A stretch of DNA of 64,000 nt from Fictibacillus solisalsi (GCF_900103485.1 NZ_FNHW01000001.1:779418-843417); one strand, 5' to 3'; counted from the first letter of the stretch, positions 33,900 through 43,424 are shown. Notes: generated by a model from the sequence alone, not told the origin. Made by a program: numbers and translations.

Positions 33900-34490
33900 T
33901 TAATCAAAAATCCGCTCACTAATCAACCGAAGAAAATCAGTCCACTTCTCTTGAAACTCTGGATCCTCTGGTTTATATCCTGTAATCATCCGGGTTACGT
34001 TTTCATATAGGAGCGGATAAATCGTCAGACTGGACATCATCAACGTGATAAGGGACGGATCTAACTCTTTTGGAACCAAGCCCATATCTTGTTTCGACCT
34101 CATATCCTCGACATATGATTGAAGAACCAGCTTTCTTCTTTCCTCACCATTTGAGTTTTCAGGAATGGAATCAATCGCTTCCCAGGCTGTAAATTTCAAA
34201 AAATCCATTAGATGTTCAACATTGACTTTAAATCGGAACTCCGCTGTATGTTTGGGATTTGCCGGCAAAATAAAATTCCCCGAAGAAACAGATCCAGCAA
34301 AATCATCAATCGTTTCATTGATTAAATGCTCTTTTCCCTTAAAGTAATGGTAAATTAATTGTTTATTCAGACCGGCCCTTTTGGCAATCGATTCAATTCT
34401 TGCCCCATTGTACCCTTTTTCAAAAAACTCTTCCCTTGCTGCGTCGAGTATCTTTCTACGTGTGCGTTCTGCATTACGTATTTCACCCAT
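33900..34490 (-). CDS. TetR/AcrR family transcriptional regulator
   Basis: A 196-residue repressor. The N-terminal helix-turn-helix (RTRRKILDAAREEFFEKGYNGARIESIAKRAG… LIYHYFKGKEHL) is typical of TetR; the C-terminal ligand domain is helical. The ATG at 34490 is chosen because GGAGGGTGAAG precedes it; a longer frame to 34556 would include the operator-like repeat. It is divergent from a reductase gene and probably represses it and itself. Ligand unknown. Confidence 0.9.
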   Translation of the reverse strand: MGEIRNAERTRRKILDAAREEFFEKGYNGARIESIAKRAGLNKQLIYHYFKGKEHLINETIDDFAGSVSSGNFILPANPKHTAEFRFKVNVEHLMDFLKFTAWEAIDSIPENSNGEERRKLVLQSYVEDMRSKQDMGLVPKELDPSLITLMMSSLTIYPLLYENVTRMITGYKPEDPEFQEKWTDFLRLISERIFD

Positions 34491-34548
34491 TTCTTCACCC
34501 TCCTGCTGTAACTCTCTTCTTTGTATCGTAAGTATTTTTAAAAAATAA

Positions 34549-34564
34549 GTCAACATAAGTTGAC
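34549..34564. promoter_or_regulatory. candidate TetR operator
   Basis: GTCAAC-ATAA-GTTGAC, a perfect 6-bp inverted repeat in the divergent region between the TetR gene and the reductase gene. Confidence 0.55.
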
Positions 34565-34582
34565 CATCTTGTAAAATTCAAC

Positions 34583-34611
34583 TTGACAATAGGTAAGTTA
34601 TAATTTATTTT
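34583..34611 (+). promoter_or_regulatory. candidate SigA promoter of the reductase gene
   Basis: TTGACA (34583-34588) and TATTTT (34606-34611) at 17-bp spacing, about 100 bp before the start codon and next to the operator-like repeat. Confidence 0.4.
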
Positions 34612-34709
34612 TAATTTAACCTTTGTAAAGTTATAAGGAGAACTTGAGAACCTTACCTTATAATTTTTAAATAAGGCAAAATTTTAAACGAATGGCAGGG
34701 ATTGTGTGA

Positions 34710-35312
34710 ATGGGAAAAATTGCGGTATCTTTATATCTTTCGCTTGATGGGATTATGGAAGAACCAGCTTGGACGATGCCTTATTGGAATGATGAAATAG
34801 CAAAGTTTCAATCCGAGATGCTTTTATTTTCAACGGATGCCCTTCTTTTGGGGCGGGAAACATACGAAGGATTCGCTGCCGCCTGGCCAACAATGAAGGA
34901 TGAGGATGGATTTGCAGATAAGATGAACACGATGCCCAAATATGTCGCTACAACAACATTAGAGAACCCTAAGTGGAATGCAACTTTCATAAAAGAAAAC
35001 TTTGCGGACGAGGTGGCAAAACTTAAGCAGAATACCGATCAAAATTTATTAATTTACGGAAGCGCCCAAATCATTCGGCAGCTCATGGAACGGAACCTTA
35101 TTGATGACTATCATTTAATTGTCCACCCGCTTGTGTTGGGTAAAGGAAAGCGCCTATTTACCAGTGAAATGGAAAAGAAAGACCTGAAGCTTGTGGATAT
35201 AAAGACAACGAAAACCGGGGTTACAATCATGTCTTATCAGCCTGAAGAGGATTCAAGTCGTTTACAAAATGGTGAAACGCATCAAAGTACTAAACAAGTA
35301 ACTCAACCATAA
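34710..35312 (+). CDS. dihydrofolate reductase-family protein (RibD C-terminal domain)
   Basis: A 200-residue reductase with the RibD_C/DHFR-like fold: MGKIAVSLYLSLDGIME at the start, LLLGRETYEGFAAAWP (about 47-62), LLIYGSAQIIRQLMERNLIDDYHLIVHPLVLGKGKRLF (about 112-150). These are the hallmarks of YwjB/YyaP-type proteins that bind NADPH. The true substrate is not known, and a role in resistance or detoxification is suggested by the divergent TetR gene. Confidence 0.88.
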   Translation: MGKIAVSLYLSLDGIMEEPAWTMPYWNDEIAKFQSEMLLFSTDALLLGRETYEGFAAAWPTMKDEDGFADKMNTMPKYVATTTLENPKWNATFIKENFADEVAKLKQNTDQNLLIYGSAQIIRQLMERNLIDDYHLIVHPLVLGKGKRLFTSEMEKKDLKLVDIKTTKTGVTIMSYQPEEDSSRLQNGETHQSTKQVTQP

Positions 35313-35335
35313 CAACACGATTTTCTACTATAAAC

Positions 35336-35376
35336 GAGCCTCTTGTTACATAAAATAAGAGGCTCAATTTTTTTTT
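35336..35376 (+). terminator. intrinsic terminator
   Basis: GAGCCTCTT and AAGAGGCTC with a 12-base loop, then nine or more T. Confidence 0.85.
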
Positions 35377-35662
35377 GCATTTATTTATGGTTCCCAATTA
35401 ATGCTAATCTACTTATTTAACAATTTGGCCCGATTGTTGAACACAAGTTAACACATCTCTTCAACAAAACTGCCCATTAGTTGAAGAAGCAGGGGAGTGC
35501 TTTATGAGACATCGAAATATGTTTTTGAAATTTATTACGGAAGTGTCGATTTTGCCATGAGCGGTCCGTCGTCTTAGTAGAGGAAAGGATATCCAGTAAA
35601 AATGGAAACCTTCCTTAATCTAAAACAATTTGAAATCTGTTAAAAAGCAAAGGAGAGATACA

Positions 35663-36478
35663 ATGATGAAATCAGTAATTTCAAAAGACGGAACAAAAAT
35701 AGCCTATGACAAAGTTGGTCAAGGACCGGCACTCGTACTGGTAGCGGGAGCTTTCAGCTACCGAAAATATCCGGGGCAGGTGAAACTGGCTAATCTGCTA
35801 TCAAAGCAATTCACAGTCTACAACTATGACCGCCGCGGCCGCGGTGATAGCGGAGACACACAAGAATATGCAATAGCACGAGAGATGGAAGATCTTCAGG
35901 CAATAATTGAAGAAGCTGGTGGCTCGGCATATGTTTGGGGATTGTCATCAGGGGCGGTTCTTGCTCTGCAGGCAGCAGCCAAGGGGGCAAATATTAAGAA
36001 GTTAGCCCTGCATGAACCTCCATTCGTGGTCGATGATACGGGTCATAAACCGCCGAAGAATTTTATAAAACACGTTAATCAGCTAATGGCAGAGAATCGC
36101 CGGGCGGAGACCATCACATACTTTATGACCAAGGGCATGGGCGCACCTTCATTCGTTGTTAGCATGATGCGTATTATGCCAGGTGTGTGGTCTAACCTCA
36201 TGGCTGTTGCTCACACCCTTCCCTATGATGCAGCTTTGATGGATGGATATATGGACGGGAATCCCCTGCCTGCCAAATTGTGGAGCAAAGTCACAATGCC
36301 AACGTTGGTGCTCGAAGGTACTGAAAGCCCCGTGGGGCTGCGTGATGGTGCCCAGGCACTTGTTAAAGTGCTCCCCAATGCGCAACTGTTGAGTAAAAAG
36401 GGACTCGGCCATACTAAGAAGCTTAATACAAAAATTATTTCAGCCGAGCTTGCAGCATTCTTTATGGGCAATCTCTAA
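35663..36478 (+). CDS. alpha/beta hydrolase
   Basis: A 271-residue alpha/beta hydrolase. LVAGAFSYR forms the oxyanion region, YDRRGRGDSGD is the family block after strand 4, GLSSGAVLAL is the nucleophile elbow (S at about 102), and GLGHTKKLN supplies the histidine. No signal peptide. ATG at 35663 behind AAAGGAGAG. The substrate is unknown. It begins a set of genes (hydrolase, DUF998, DGPF protein, sigma factor) that may have arrived together. Confidence 0.85.
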   Translation: MMKSVISKDGTKIAYDKVGQGPALVLVAGAFSYRKYPGQVKLANLLSKQFTVYNYDRRGRGDSGDTQEYAIAREMEDLQAIIEEAGGSAYVWGLSSGAVLALQAAAKGANIKKLALHEPPFVVDDTGHKPPKNFIKHVNQLMAENRRAETITYFMTKGMGAPSFVVSMMRIMPGVWSNLMAVAHTLPYDAALMDGYMDGNPLPAKLWSKVTMPTLVLEGTESPVGLRDGAQALVKVLPNAQLLSKKGLGHTKKLNTKIISAELAAFFMGNL

Positions 36479-36638
36479 GTTAGAGCATGTGAAGATCCAA
36501 GAAAAGAGTATCCTCACGGATGGGAATAGGGTCACTTCAAATTGCCGTGTAGCCTAAAGAAGGCCTGCGTAACTGAAATGTACTTAGAGTCGAAATTTAA
36601 AACGTGCCGAGAAGATAAATAAGAAAGGAAGGATTTCT

Positions 36639-37340
36639 ATGCAAACAGCATATGCAAAAAAGAGTAATGTAAGCTTAATTCGGCTGCTTCTGATCGGCGG
36701 AGTAGTTTCTACACCACTGTTCTATGCAATAGCCATAATTCAAGCGTTTACACGTAAAGGTTTCGATATCAGACGCCACGCCATCAGTACCTTAACGTTA
36801 GGTGATTTGGGATGGATTCAAAGTGCAAACTTCATCATCACCGGGTTGCTTGCTGTGTTGGCGTCTATTGGATTCCGCAAGTTACTACGAGGCGGTAAGG
36901 GTGGCACTTGGGGTGCTTTACTCATCGGAATTTATGGGATTGGTATGATAGTGGCTGGTTTATTTCCTCCAGATCCGGGCCTGGGCTTTCCCACAGGTGC
37001 ACCTCCTAATATGCCAGCAACAATGAGTGGCCATGCGGCACTACATTCTATGGCTTTCTTTATCGCCTTTATCTGTCTGATTGTAGCAACGATTATTTTT
37101 TCACGGCGGTTTGCTGCACAAGGGGAACGTGGCTTGAGAACCTATTGCATTGCGACCGGCATCATTTCACCATTACTAATTATTTTGGGAATAGGTATTA
37201 ATAGTTGGACTGGTTTGATCATGGGATGCGCTGGAATTGTTGCCTTCGGATGGGTATCCGTTCTTGCTGCCCGACTACTTGCTTATGCTCCCACTCATCT
37301 ATTGAGCGAAAAGGATTTTACTCCCAGCCGACGAAAGTAG
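36639..37340 (+). CDS. DUF998 family membrane protein
   Basis: A 233-residue integral membrane protein with six predicted helices. FYAIAIIQAFTRKGFDIRRHAISTLTLGDLGWIQ near 26-60 and ARGG-type loop LFPPDPGLGFPTG near 110-122 are typical of DUF998. ATG behind AAGGAAGGA. Function unknown. Confidence 0.85.
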   Translation: MQTAYAKKSNVSLIRLLLIGGVVSTPLFYAIAIIQAFTRKGFDIRRHAISTLTLGDLGWIQSANFIITGLLAVLASIGFRKLLRGGKGGTWGALLIGIYGIGMIVAGLFPPDPGLGFPTGAPPNMPATMSGHAALHSMAFFIAFICLIVATIIFSRRFAAQGERGLRTYCIATGIISPLLIILGIGINSWTGLIMGCAGIVAFGWVSVLAARLLAYAPTHLLSEKDFTPSRRK

Positions 37341-37475
37341 TAGGGAAATCGAAAAATTTTTCTAATCGCTGTCGATCCAGGCAAGATTGGTTCGTCGTAT
37401 AGATAGAAGCGGAAATACCCGGTCTGTTTTACATCGGTATACGAAGCTTCACAATAAAGTAGGAGGTAAACACAT

Positions 37476-37937
37476 ATGAGATTTATGATGATTGTCAAGG
37501 CTACAACAGATTCAGAGGCAGGGGCTATGCCAAGCCAGGATCTGATTGATGCTATGCAAAAGTATAACGAGGAATTAGTAAAAGCCGGTGTGTTACTCGC
37601 AGCGGATGGCCTGCAGCCTAGCTCAAACGGGATTCGGATTTCTTATCCAGAGCCTGGAGGAAAACCAAAGGTTATGGACGGTCCGTTTACGGAGGCAAAA
37701 GAATTGATAGCGGGATACACACTAATTGAAGTTAAATCCAGGGAAGAAGCTATTGAATGGGCTCTACGTATGCCGGATCCTCACGGATATGGACAGGGGG
37801 AACTGGAGATCAGACAGGTGTTCGAAGCGGAGGACTTAACTGGAAATCCCGAATCACTGGCAAAAGGAGCAACACTTCGTAAACAAGTTGAGGAGCAAAA
37901 AAGCCGTGACTTTGTCCCAAACACATCGAACCATTGA
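37476..37937 (+). CDS. DGPF/YCII-domain protein, partner of the ECF sigma factor
   Basis: A 153-residue protein of the YCII superfamily: MRFMMIVKA at the start and VMDGPFTEAKELIAGYTLIEV (about 67-87) with the DGPF signature. Such proteins are regularly encoded beside ECF42 sigma factors and are their presumed regulatory partners or targets. ATG behind AGGAGG. It overlaps the sigma-factor gene by 32 bp, so the pair is translationally coupled. Confidence 0.9.
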   Translation: MRFMMIVKATTDSEAGAMPSQDLIDAMQKYNEELVKAGVLLAADGLQPSSNGIRISYPEPGGKPKVMDGPFTEAKELIAGYTLIEVKSREEAIEWALRMPDPHGYGQGELEIRQVFEAEDLTGNPESLAKGATLRKQVEEQKSRDFVPNTSNH

Positions 37938-39171
37938 TGCGATATGGAAGATGGAGTCTGCAAAGCTAATTGCGAGTTTAACCCGAATGGTACGTGACGT
38001 GGGTTTAGCAGAGGATCTTGCACAGGATGCTTTGGTAATTGCACTAGAAAGATGGCCGGAGACCGGTATTCCGGACAATCCGGGTGCCTGGCTGATGACA
38101 GCGGCGAAGCGGCGTGCGATCGATCTTATGCGTAGAATGAAGCTGCGTGATCAAAAGTATGTAGAGATCGCCCGAAGTATAGATTTATATACAGAGGAAG
38201 ACGTTGATCATGTTTTGGATGGGGAGATCAGTGACGATCTCCTTCGTCTGATCTTTATGACCAGCCATCCAGTGTTATCACAGGATGCTAGAGTTGCCCT
38301 AACACTTCGCCTGTTATGCGGTCTTACTACAGATGAAATCGCACGTTCTTTCCTCGTCGCCGAATCAACGATTTCCCAGCGGATTGTCCGGGCTAAAAGA
38401 ACCCTTAGGGCCGAGAAGATTCCTTTTGAGTTACCTACAGGAGAAGAGCGTAAAGAACGTCTGTCTGCAGTACTCGAGGTGATTTACTTGATGTTCAATG
38501 AAGGGTATTCAGCAACCTCTGGGGATCACTGGATTCGACCGCTGTTATGTCAGGAGGCACTAAGACTCGGACGCGTACTGGCCGAGGTAGTGCCACAAGA
38601 ACCAGAAGTTCACGGGTTGGTTGCATTAATGGAAATTCAATCTTCGCGACTTAAAACCCGGGTTAGCTCTAAAGGTAAGCCTGTACTTCTAATGGAGCAA
38701 AACCGGGCACAGTGGGATCGTCTGTTGATCAGTCGGGGCTTAGCGGCACTTGAGCGCAGTCAGAAGCTTGGGCACCCGTTTGGACCATACTCATTGCAGG
38801 CTGCGATTAATGCTTGCCATGCCCAGGCGCCTACCGTAGCTGAAACGGATTGGATCCGAATTGCCGCTCTTTACGAAGCACTGTCCAGGGTAACTCCATC
38901 GCCGATCGTGGAACTAAACAGGGCGGTTGCCATATCCATGGCATTTGGACCCTCCTTAGGACTGCAGATTGTCGACGAGCTCAGTACCGAAACTTCCCTA
39001 AAAGGCTACCATTTACTGCCTAGCGTTCGAGGCGATCTTCTTGTCAAGGTGGGGCTATTCGATGATGCCCGTAGAGAATTTGAACGTGCGGCGTCGATGA
39101 CCAGGAATGACCGTGAGAAGAAGCTCTTACTTAACCGTGCAGCTGAATGTGAGTCTAAAGCATCGATATAA
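37906..39171 (+). CDS. ECF42-type RNA polymerase sigma factor with C-terminal TPR-like extension
   Basis: A 421-residue ECF sigma factor. Sigma region 2 is near 14-80 (LIASLTRMVRDVGLAEDLAQDALV) and region 4 near 130-180 (RVALTLRLLCGLTTDEIARSFLVAESTISQRIVRAKRTL). The last 240 residues form the helical, TPR-like extension that marks ECF42. The GTG at 37906 lies 10 bases after GAGGAG inside the DGPF gene. No anti-sigma factor is nearby; ECF42 control is thought to work through the C-terminal domain, with DGPF proteins as targets. Confidence 0.9.
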   Translation: MTLSQTHRTIDAIWKMESAKLIASLTRMVRDVGLAEDLAQDALVIALERWPETGIPDNPGAWLMTAAKRRAIDLMRRMKLRDQKYVEIARSIDLYTEEDVDHVLDGEISDDLLRLIFMTSHPVLSQDARVALTLRLLCGLTTDEIARSFLVAESTISQRIVRAKRTLRAEKIPFELPTGEERKERLSAVLEVIYLMFNEGYSATSGDHWIRPLLCQEALRLGRVLAEVVPQEPEVHGLVALMEIQSSRLKTRVSSKGKPVLLMEQNRAQWDRLLISRGLAALERSQKLGHPFGPYSLQAAINACHAQAPTVAETDWIRIAALYEALSRVTPSPIVELNRAVAISMAFGPSLGLQIVDELSTETSLKGYHLLPSVRGDLLVKVGLFDDARREFERAASMTRNDREKKLLLNRAAECESKASI

Positions 39172-39282
39172 TTTTTCGCCACCTTGTCGATTACAAATCT
39201 CTCTGTTCGTCGTCATAGTAGGGAAGGGTTAAGGAAGCTCAGCTGCTGACAAAGTCATCTTCCCACAAGGAGGAAAACAATA

Positions 39283-39718
39283 ATGAGATTTATGTTGATT
39301 GTCAAGGCAACGGGGTATACAGAGGCAGGTGTAAAGTATAGCCGGGTATACAAGTTGCAGTAAATGCATATAAGAAATTATTAGCCCGTGCCGGAGTGTT
39401 GCTTGCTGCAGAAGAGCTTCAACCTAGCTCCAGTGGGATCAGGATAGTATATCCATTACATAGCAGAGGCCTGAGATCAAGGCCGGTCCTTTTACTTTTG
39501 GTCAGGATCTGATTACAGGATATACTCTGATCGACGTAAGTTCAGAGGATGAGGCAACAAAATGGGCACTGCAGATGCCAGCTCCAAAAGGAGTCAAGGC
39601 ATTTGAAATCGAATTGCGGAAGCTAGAAGTGGAAAAGGAATCTATACACGACCCTAGATCACTGGCTATGAGAGCTGATTTAGAAGACCAAATTAGTATG
39701 TTAAAAACTTTTTTATAA
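39283..39718 (+). pseudogene. broken second DGPF/YCII gene
   Basis: It starts MRFMLIVKATGYTEAG behind CAAGGAGG, then stops after about 26 codons. Homology continues in other frames: LLARAGVLLAAEELQPSSSGIRIVYP, then GPFTFGQDLITGYTLIDV and a full C-terminal end to the TAA at 39716-39718. At least two frameshifts separate the parts. It is a decayed copy of the intact gene at 37476. Confidence 0.85.
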
Positions 39719-39756
39719 AAACTAGCCACTATTTATGTAAAAGGGGAGAATAAATA

Positions 39757-40098
39757 ATGAATCAGGAAGTTACCGATTTTATTGAAGCACTACAAGAATC
39801 CTGGCAGAGGGAACTGTCTACTAATTTGCGTGAGGTTGTCCACCGGGCTATACCGGATGTGCATGAACGTATTCAGTATAAAAAACCCCATTTTTTGAAA
39901 AACGGAAAGTACGCCGCTGTTATCTCGATCTCGAAAGACGCGGTCAGCTATACGATTTTTAATGCTGCCGCGTTGGAGCTTCCGGAAGGCATGTTCAATG
40001 GTCCACCGGAAAGGAAAACACTGAAGTTGCGTAAGGGCGATACGTTTGATACAGGACAGCTGGTGTCACTGGTCAGCCAAGCTTCAAGCTCACTTTAA
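39757..40098 (+). CDS. DUF1801 family protein
   Basis: A 113-residue YdhG-type protein (DUF1801): FIEALQESWQRELSTNLREVVHRAIPDVHERIQYKKPHFLKNGKYAAVIS covers the conserved first half. These proteins are small cytoplasmic alpha/beta folds of unknown function. ATG behind AGGGGAG. Confidence 0.85.
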   Translation: MNQEVTDFIEALQESWQRELSTNLREVVHRAIPDVHERIQYKKPHFLKNGKYAAVISISKDAVSYTIFNAAALELPEGMFNGPPERKTLKLRKGDTFDTGQLVSLVSQASSSL

Positions 40099-40223
40099 AC
40101 GCCTGAAATGATGTCATGAAGGTCAGAGACTAAAAAGCAATAAAAGAAACGAAGGCAAACTTTACTTTCGCATTAATTAGGATTTAGATATCAGCCCATT
40201 GTTGTAAGAACGTTACCACTCAA

Positions 40224-40589
40224 ATGGAACCGGCTACGATGATCATTAATCCAGACAAGACAATTACCTATACATGCGCCAGTGATACGCCTGATCCAGG
40301 TTCAACTGATATTATCGCTATGGCATTTACGAATGGAGTTAACAAAGTAACTTGGCATTGGTGGGGAGCTAGAATCTACATATCAAGAAACACTGTAAGA
40401 TATGTAGCAAATAGGGATGCAATTGGTGGAATTTGGGTGCCTCATCCGATTATGTCCAAAGCAGCATCAACGTTAGGCGTTATCTACTTTATGTGTCCTG
40501 GAGGCATTCGTTTTGACGTTAGTGCTTGGAATATTGTTCGATCTGCAATAGGAACAATAATTCCTATCAGTTATGTACGCTTGCAATAA
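40224..40589 (+). CDS. hypothetical protein, possibly N-terminally truncated
   Basis: A 121-residue frame, rich in Trp and small hydrophobics (VTWHWWGARIYISRN…), with no family recognised and no ribosome site before the ATG. It may be the C-terminal part of a formerly longer, secreted or phage-type protein. Support is only the length of the frame and protein-like composition. Confidence 0.35.
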   Translation: MEPATMIINPDKTITYTCASDTPDPGSTDIIAMAFTNGVNKVTWHWWGARIYISRNTVRYVANRDAIGGIWVPHPIMSKAASTLGVIYFMCPGGIRFDVSAWNIVRSAIGTIIPISYVRLQ

Positions 40590-40850
40590 AAAGGATGGCA
40601 TGAATTTCTTTTGTATTTAAGGGTTTTTACTATTCTTTTATTAATTTTGATTTTTGGTTTGTCAATGGGGAAGATGATTCCTAATAATTTGGATATGATG
40701 GCTGTCGTCATTATACTTATCATTTTCTTTGTCTTGGAAGCTAAAATCAGAAAGGAATCAACATGAGTAGTAACATCAAAAAAAGTACAGCCAGCATACA
40801 CCTGGTTGTACTTTTTGAGTGGGGTGGTTTACTTATTCCACAAATCCATG

Positions 40851-40889
40851 ATATTGGGAAGAGAGCTGAAGGAACGGCACTCTTTTTTT
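40851..40889 (+). terminator. terminator, duplicated at 43492
   Basis: GAGAGCTGAAGGAACGGCACTC followed by eight T. The copy at 43492-43529 differs by a few bases. It has no obvious intact gene ahead of it. Confidence 0.6.
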
Positions 40890-41151
40890 ATGTGTAATGG
40901 TTAAATTTTGAAAATTTAGGCATTTTAGTTAGGGGTTATGGTATAATTTATTTAATTCCTCCTAATGGGAGACAGTGCCCTTTTTAAACGACAAGGACCT
41001 AGCATCCATTGTCGTCTTTTTATGCAATAAACGGAAAATTGATAAGGAAGTAGGGGATACATTGATTTGGCTCATTGTTTTTACTCCGGTATTATTGTTA
41101 GTCATTGTGGGAGTAATTATTGAAAAAAGAGGAAAACGAAAAGGAACTCAT

Positions 41152-41655
41152 ATGAAAATGGATCATGATAACCAGCATATTACGGATGATGGTAATGCAA
41201 TCCGGGAGTCGGCATGTATTGGCTTAGTTCTTAGTATGTTTTTTGTTTTAGGGGCATGTAGTTCTGAAACACCAAATGAAAAAGCATTGAATGAGGCTAA
41301 GGAGAAAAAGGAACCGATTTCATACTTCAACAGCAAGGACATTACAGAAAGCAGCTCTGAAAACCTTGTCACACTGTTAAAGAAACAGAAGGAAGCAGAA
41401 AGTGGAAAAACATTCAAAATTAACATTCATATTATGCAAGATGGGACGAAATACGGAAGAAACCAATTGAGCTATGATGGGAAAATCTATACTTACAAAG
41501 TAAACACTAATTCATATCAAAAAACAGGAACCTATGCCTGCAAATCATGGGAGGGACTCTCGCTCCAAAATTGCACTCAGTTAGAGGAAGGTAAAGAGTT
41601 GCCATTGATGTTTGCTCGACTATCCGAAATAAAAAAAGCCGAATCAGAGTTATAA
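41152..41655 (+). CDS. lipoprotein, chimeric-looking N-terminus
   Basis: A 167-residue frame with a lipobox LGAC (about residue 36) after a hydrophobic stretch, followed by a polar domain (KINIHIMQDGTKYGRNQLSYDGKIYTYK). The C-terminal part resembles DUF4362-like extracytoplasmic proteins. The open frame extends upstream to 40975 through a transmembrane-like piece (DTLIWLIVFTPVLLLVIVGV), which seems to be a remnant of another small membrane gene fused in frame. ATG at 41152 behind AAAGGAA. Confidence 0.5.
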   Translation: MKMDHDNQHITDDGNAIRESACIGLVLSMFFVLGACSSETPNEKALNEAKEKKEPISYFNSKDITESSSENLVTLLKKQKEAESGKTFKINIHIMQDGTKYGRNQLSYDGKIYTYKVNTNSYQKTGTYACKSWEGLSLQNCTQLEEGKELPLMFARLSEIKKAESEL

Positions 41656-41663
41656 TGTGATGG

Positions 41664-41692
41664 AAAAAGAAGGAGGTTACTTCCTTCTTTTT
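41664..41692 (+). terminator. intrinsic terminator
   Basis: AAAAGAAGGA and TCCTTCTTTTT form a stem after the lipoprotein gene. Confidence 0.75.
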
Positions 41693-41733
41693 GTTCCTAA
41701 TCTGACGATAGCTATTTGTAAGGATGGATTAGA

Positions 41734-42158
41734 ATGAAAAAAATTTTAGCCTGCTTAGTTTTATCATTAATGGTGTACGGTTGTAATGACAAAGAAGCGA
41801 TCAAAGAAGAAAAGTCCTCTCCTCCAACAGCGTCAGCTCAAGGTGTTAAACCAGCGGCTAAAAATGAAGCATGGGACTTTGGAGACCGATTTAGTGATTT
41901 TAACTTTATGCCTAAAAAGTTCGATGTTAAGGTTAGAAATCAAAAATTAATTCTTGATTTAGATTACACAATAAGTGATAAACTCGATTCCTATCACAAG
42001 GAATCGAGTTTTCATATGGAATCGGATATCCAGAAAGTACTTTAAACGTCACAGATATGGATTACAGTGATTAAGTTCCAGGTCCAATCCTAAAGGGACA
42101 AGAGAAGATTTTGGTACTGTGGAAGCAAAAGAATAAAATCGGAATTAATCAGAAATAA
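41734..42158 (+). pseudogene. lipoprotein gene, truncated by frameshift
   Basis: A 103-residue frame runs from 41734 to 42045, starting MKKILACLVLSLMVYGC with a good lipobox. After about 42015 a second frame continues the protein (GIGYPESTLNVTDMDYSD, stop, GPILKGQEKILVLWKQKNKIG) to a stop near 42158. At least a frameshift and a stop are needed to explain this. Related proteins are small extracytoplasmic lipoproteins of unknown role. Confidence 0.55.
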
Positions 42159-42249
42159 AAAAGCGGATACATTGATTTGGCTCATCGTACGTCTGCTGAA
42201 TGGATCAGAGACCGTTTCGGTAGCTAACACTTTTTAGGAGGTGAACACC

Positions 42250-42474
42250 ATGGAAAAGAGAAAACGCAATGTACTAATAGCAACCCTCATTGGTATGTTC
42301 TGCACCTACTTTATCGTTTACAATGGTAAAACTGTTGCTCATTTCTTATCAAACGAAAACGTTAGTGTTGCAGTATCCGTTTTTGTATTAGTAACTGTGA
42401 TATCGTTTGTATTCGAAGATTTACTGGGATTACCTTTGAGAAATTCAAAAGGTAAAACAAGTAAAGACGCATAA
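42250..42474 (+). CDS. small membrane protein, two helices
   Basis: A 74-residue protein with two transmembrane helices (about 8-28 and 38-58) and a basic tail. The ATG at 42250 has GGAGGTG before it. No family recognised. Confidence 0.6.
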   Translation: MEKRKRNVLIATLIGMFCTYFIVYNGKTVAHFLSNENVSVAVSVFVLVTVISFVFEDLLGLPLRNSKGKTSKDA

Positions 42475-42509
42475 ATCCATTCAGGCAATAAGTGGAGGTC
42501 GTGTTAGCA

Positions 42510-42689
42510 ATGAAAAACAATATGCTATTCCTTTACACCTCATTGGTCTTACTATTAATAAGCGCAGTCGTGCTACCATTCGCTGGAGAAGAAGCTGACG
42601 CACGAGTTATAGGCCTTCTAAGTCTATTTATTTGTGCGTATCTCATAATTGATCGCAGGGAACGAGACAAAAAGGATAAGAAGGAATAA
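42510..42689 (+). CDS. small membrane protein, two helices
   Basis: A 59-residue protein (MKNNMLFLYTSLVLLLISAVVL…) with two helices and a highly charged end (DRRERDKKDKKE). ATG at 42510 behind GGAGGTC. It follows the previous membrane gene by 35 bp. No family recognised. Confidence 0.55.
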   Translation: MKNNMLFLYTSLVLLLISAVVLPFAGEEADARVIGLLSLFICAYLIIDRRERDKKDKKE

Positions 42690-42766
42690 GTTATTCCAAA
42701 TCATTCGATTTACACTAAACACAGAGTATAATTTATACTAACCAGGCGTTCTGAGGAGGGGTTTTT

Positions 42767-42901
42767 ATGGATGAAGGTACAACGTATGAATCTTCTGATT
42801 TTTTTATACAATTTGGTCCTATAACTATCGTTTTGATTCAAACGTTGGTCATCATTTTTGTCATTTGGATCATTATCAGATTAATAAATAGGGTTAGGTA
42901 A
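42767..42901 (+). CDS. 44-residue single-pass membrane protein
   Basis: MDEGTTYESSDFFIQFG then one transmembrane helix (VLIQTLVIIFVIWIIIRL) and a short basic end. ATG behind GAGGAGGGG. Function unknown. Confidence 0.55.
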   Translation: MDEGTTYESSDFFIQFGPITIVLIQTLVIIFVIWIIIRLINRVR

Positions 42902-42962
42902 TCCATAAAGACTCGTTCATAATAGGTTTAACGTGTGATTAGGTGCATGGGAAGGAGTCGAA

Positions 42963-43424
42963 ATGGAGAAAAAAGAATTTTTGAGTGAGCGGAAATCTTT
43001 TATAAAAGGGTGCATTGCTGCATATTGTGTGGTCATAGCTTATCAGTTTGTAAATTTTGTCCTGCTTGAACCTGATTCAATGGACTCATTTAGGGAGTTA
43101 ATGTTCCTTGTTTCTGCCATAGAGATACCAACGATTATTACGTTCGGATCTTTTATTATTCTACCAGGCTGTTTGATTGGTGAAGTACTTTATTGTAGGT
43201 TCGTACATAACAAGCATTTCTTATTAGGTTGTTTAATTTATGCAGGGATAGGCGTGTTATATGGAAGTATATTTTTCTTGCTTTCATATTTAAGCGATCC
43301 TTCTTCTGAAGGAGATATTGATTGGTATTTTTGGTTAATTTATATTAATTCTACCGTTGGTTCAGTGATGTTTTATATTTTCAGAAGAGACAAAGGTGGT
43401 AGCAACTATAATGCAGCCTTTTAA
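42963..43424 (+). CDS. membrane protein with four helices, unknown function
   Basis: A 153-residue protein with four predicted transmembrane segments (about 14-34, 54-76, 85-108, 122-140). ATG behind GGGAAGGAG. It ends about 80 bp before a terminator. No family recognised. It belongs to a run of small membrane-protein genes with no clear partners. Confidence 0.6.
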   Translation: MEKKEFLSERKSFIKGCIAAYCVVIAYQFVNFVLLEPDSMDSFRELMFLVSAIEIPTIITFGSFIILPGCLIGEVLYCRFVHNKHFLLGCLIYAGIGVLYGSIFFLLSYLSDPSSEGDIDWYFWLIYINSTVGSVMFYIFRRDKGGSNYNAAF

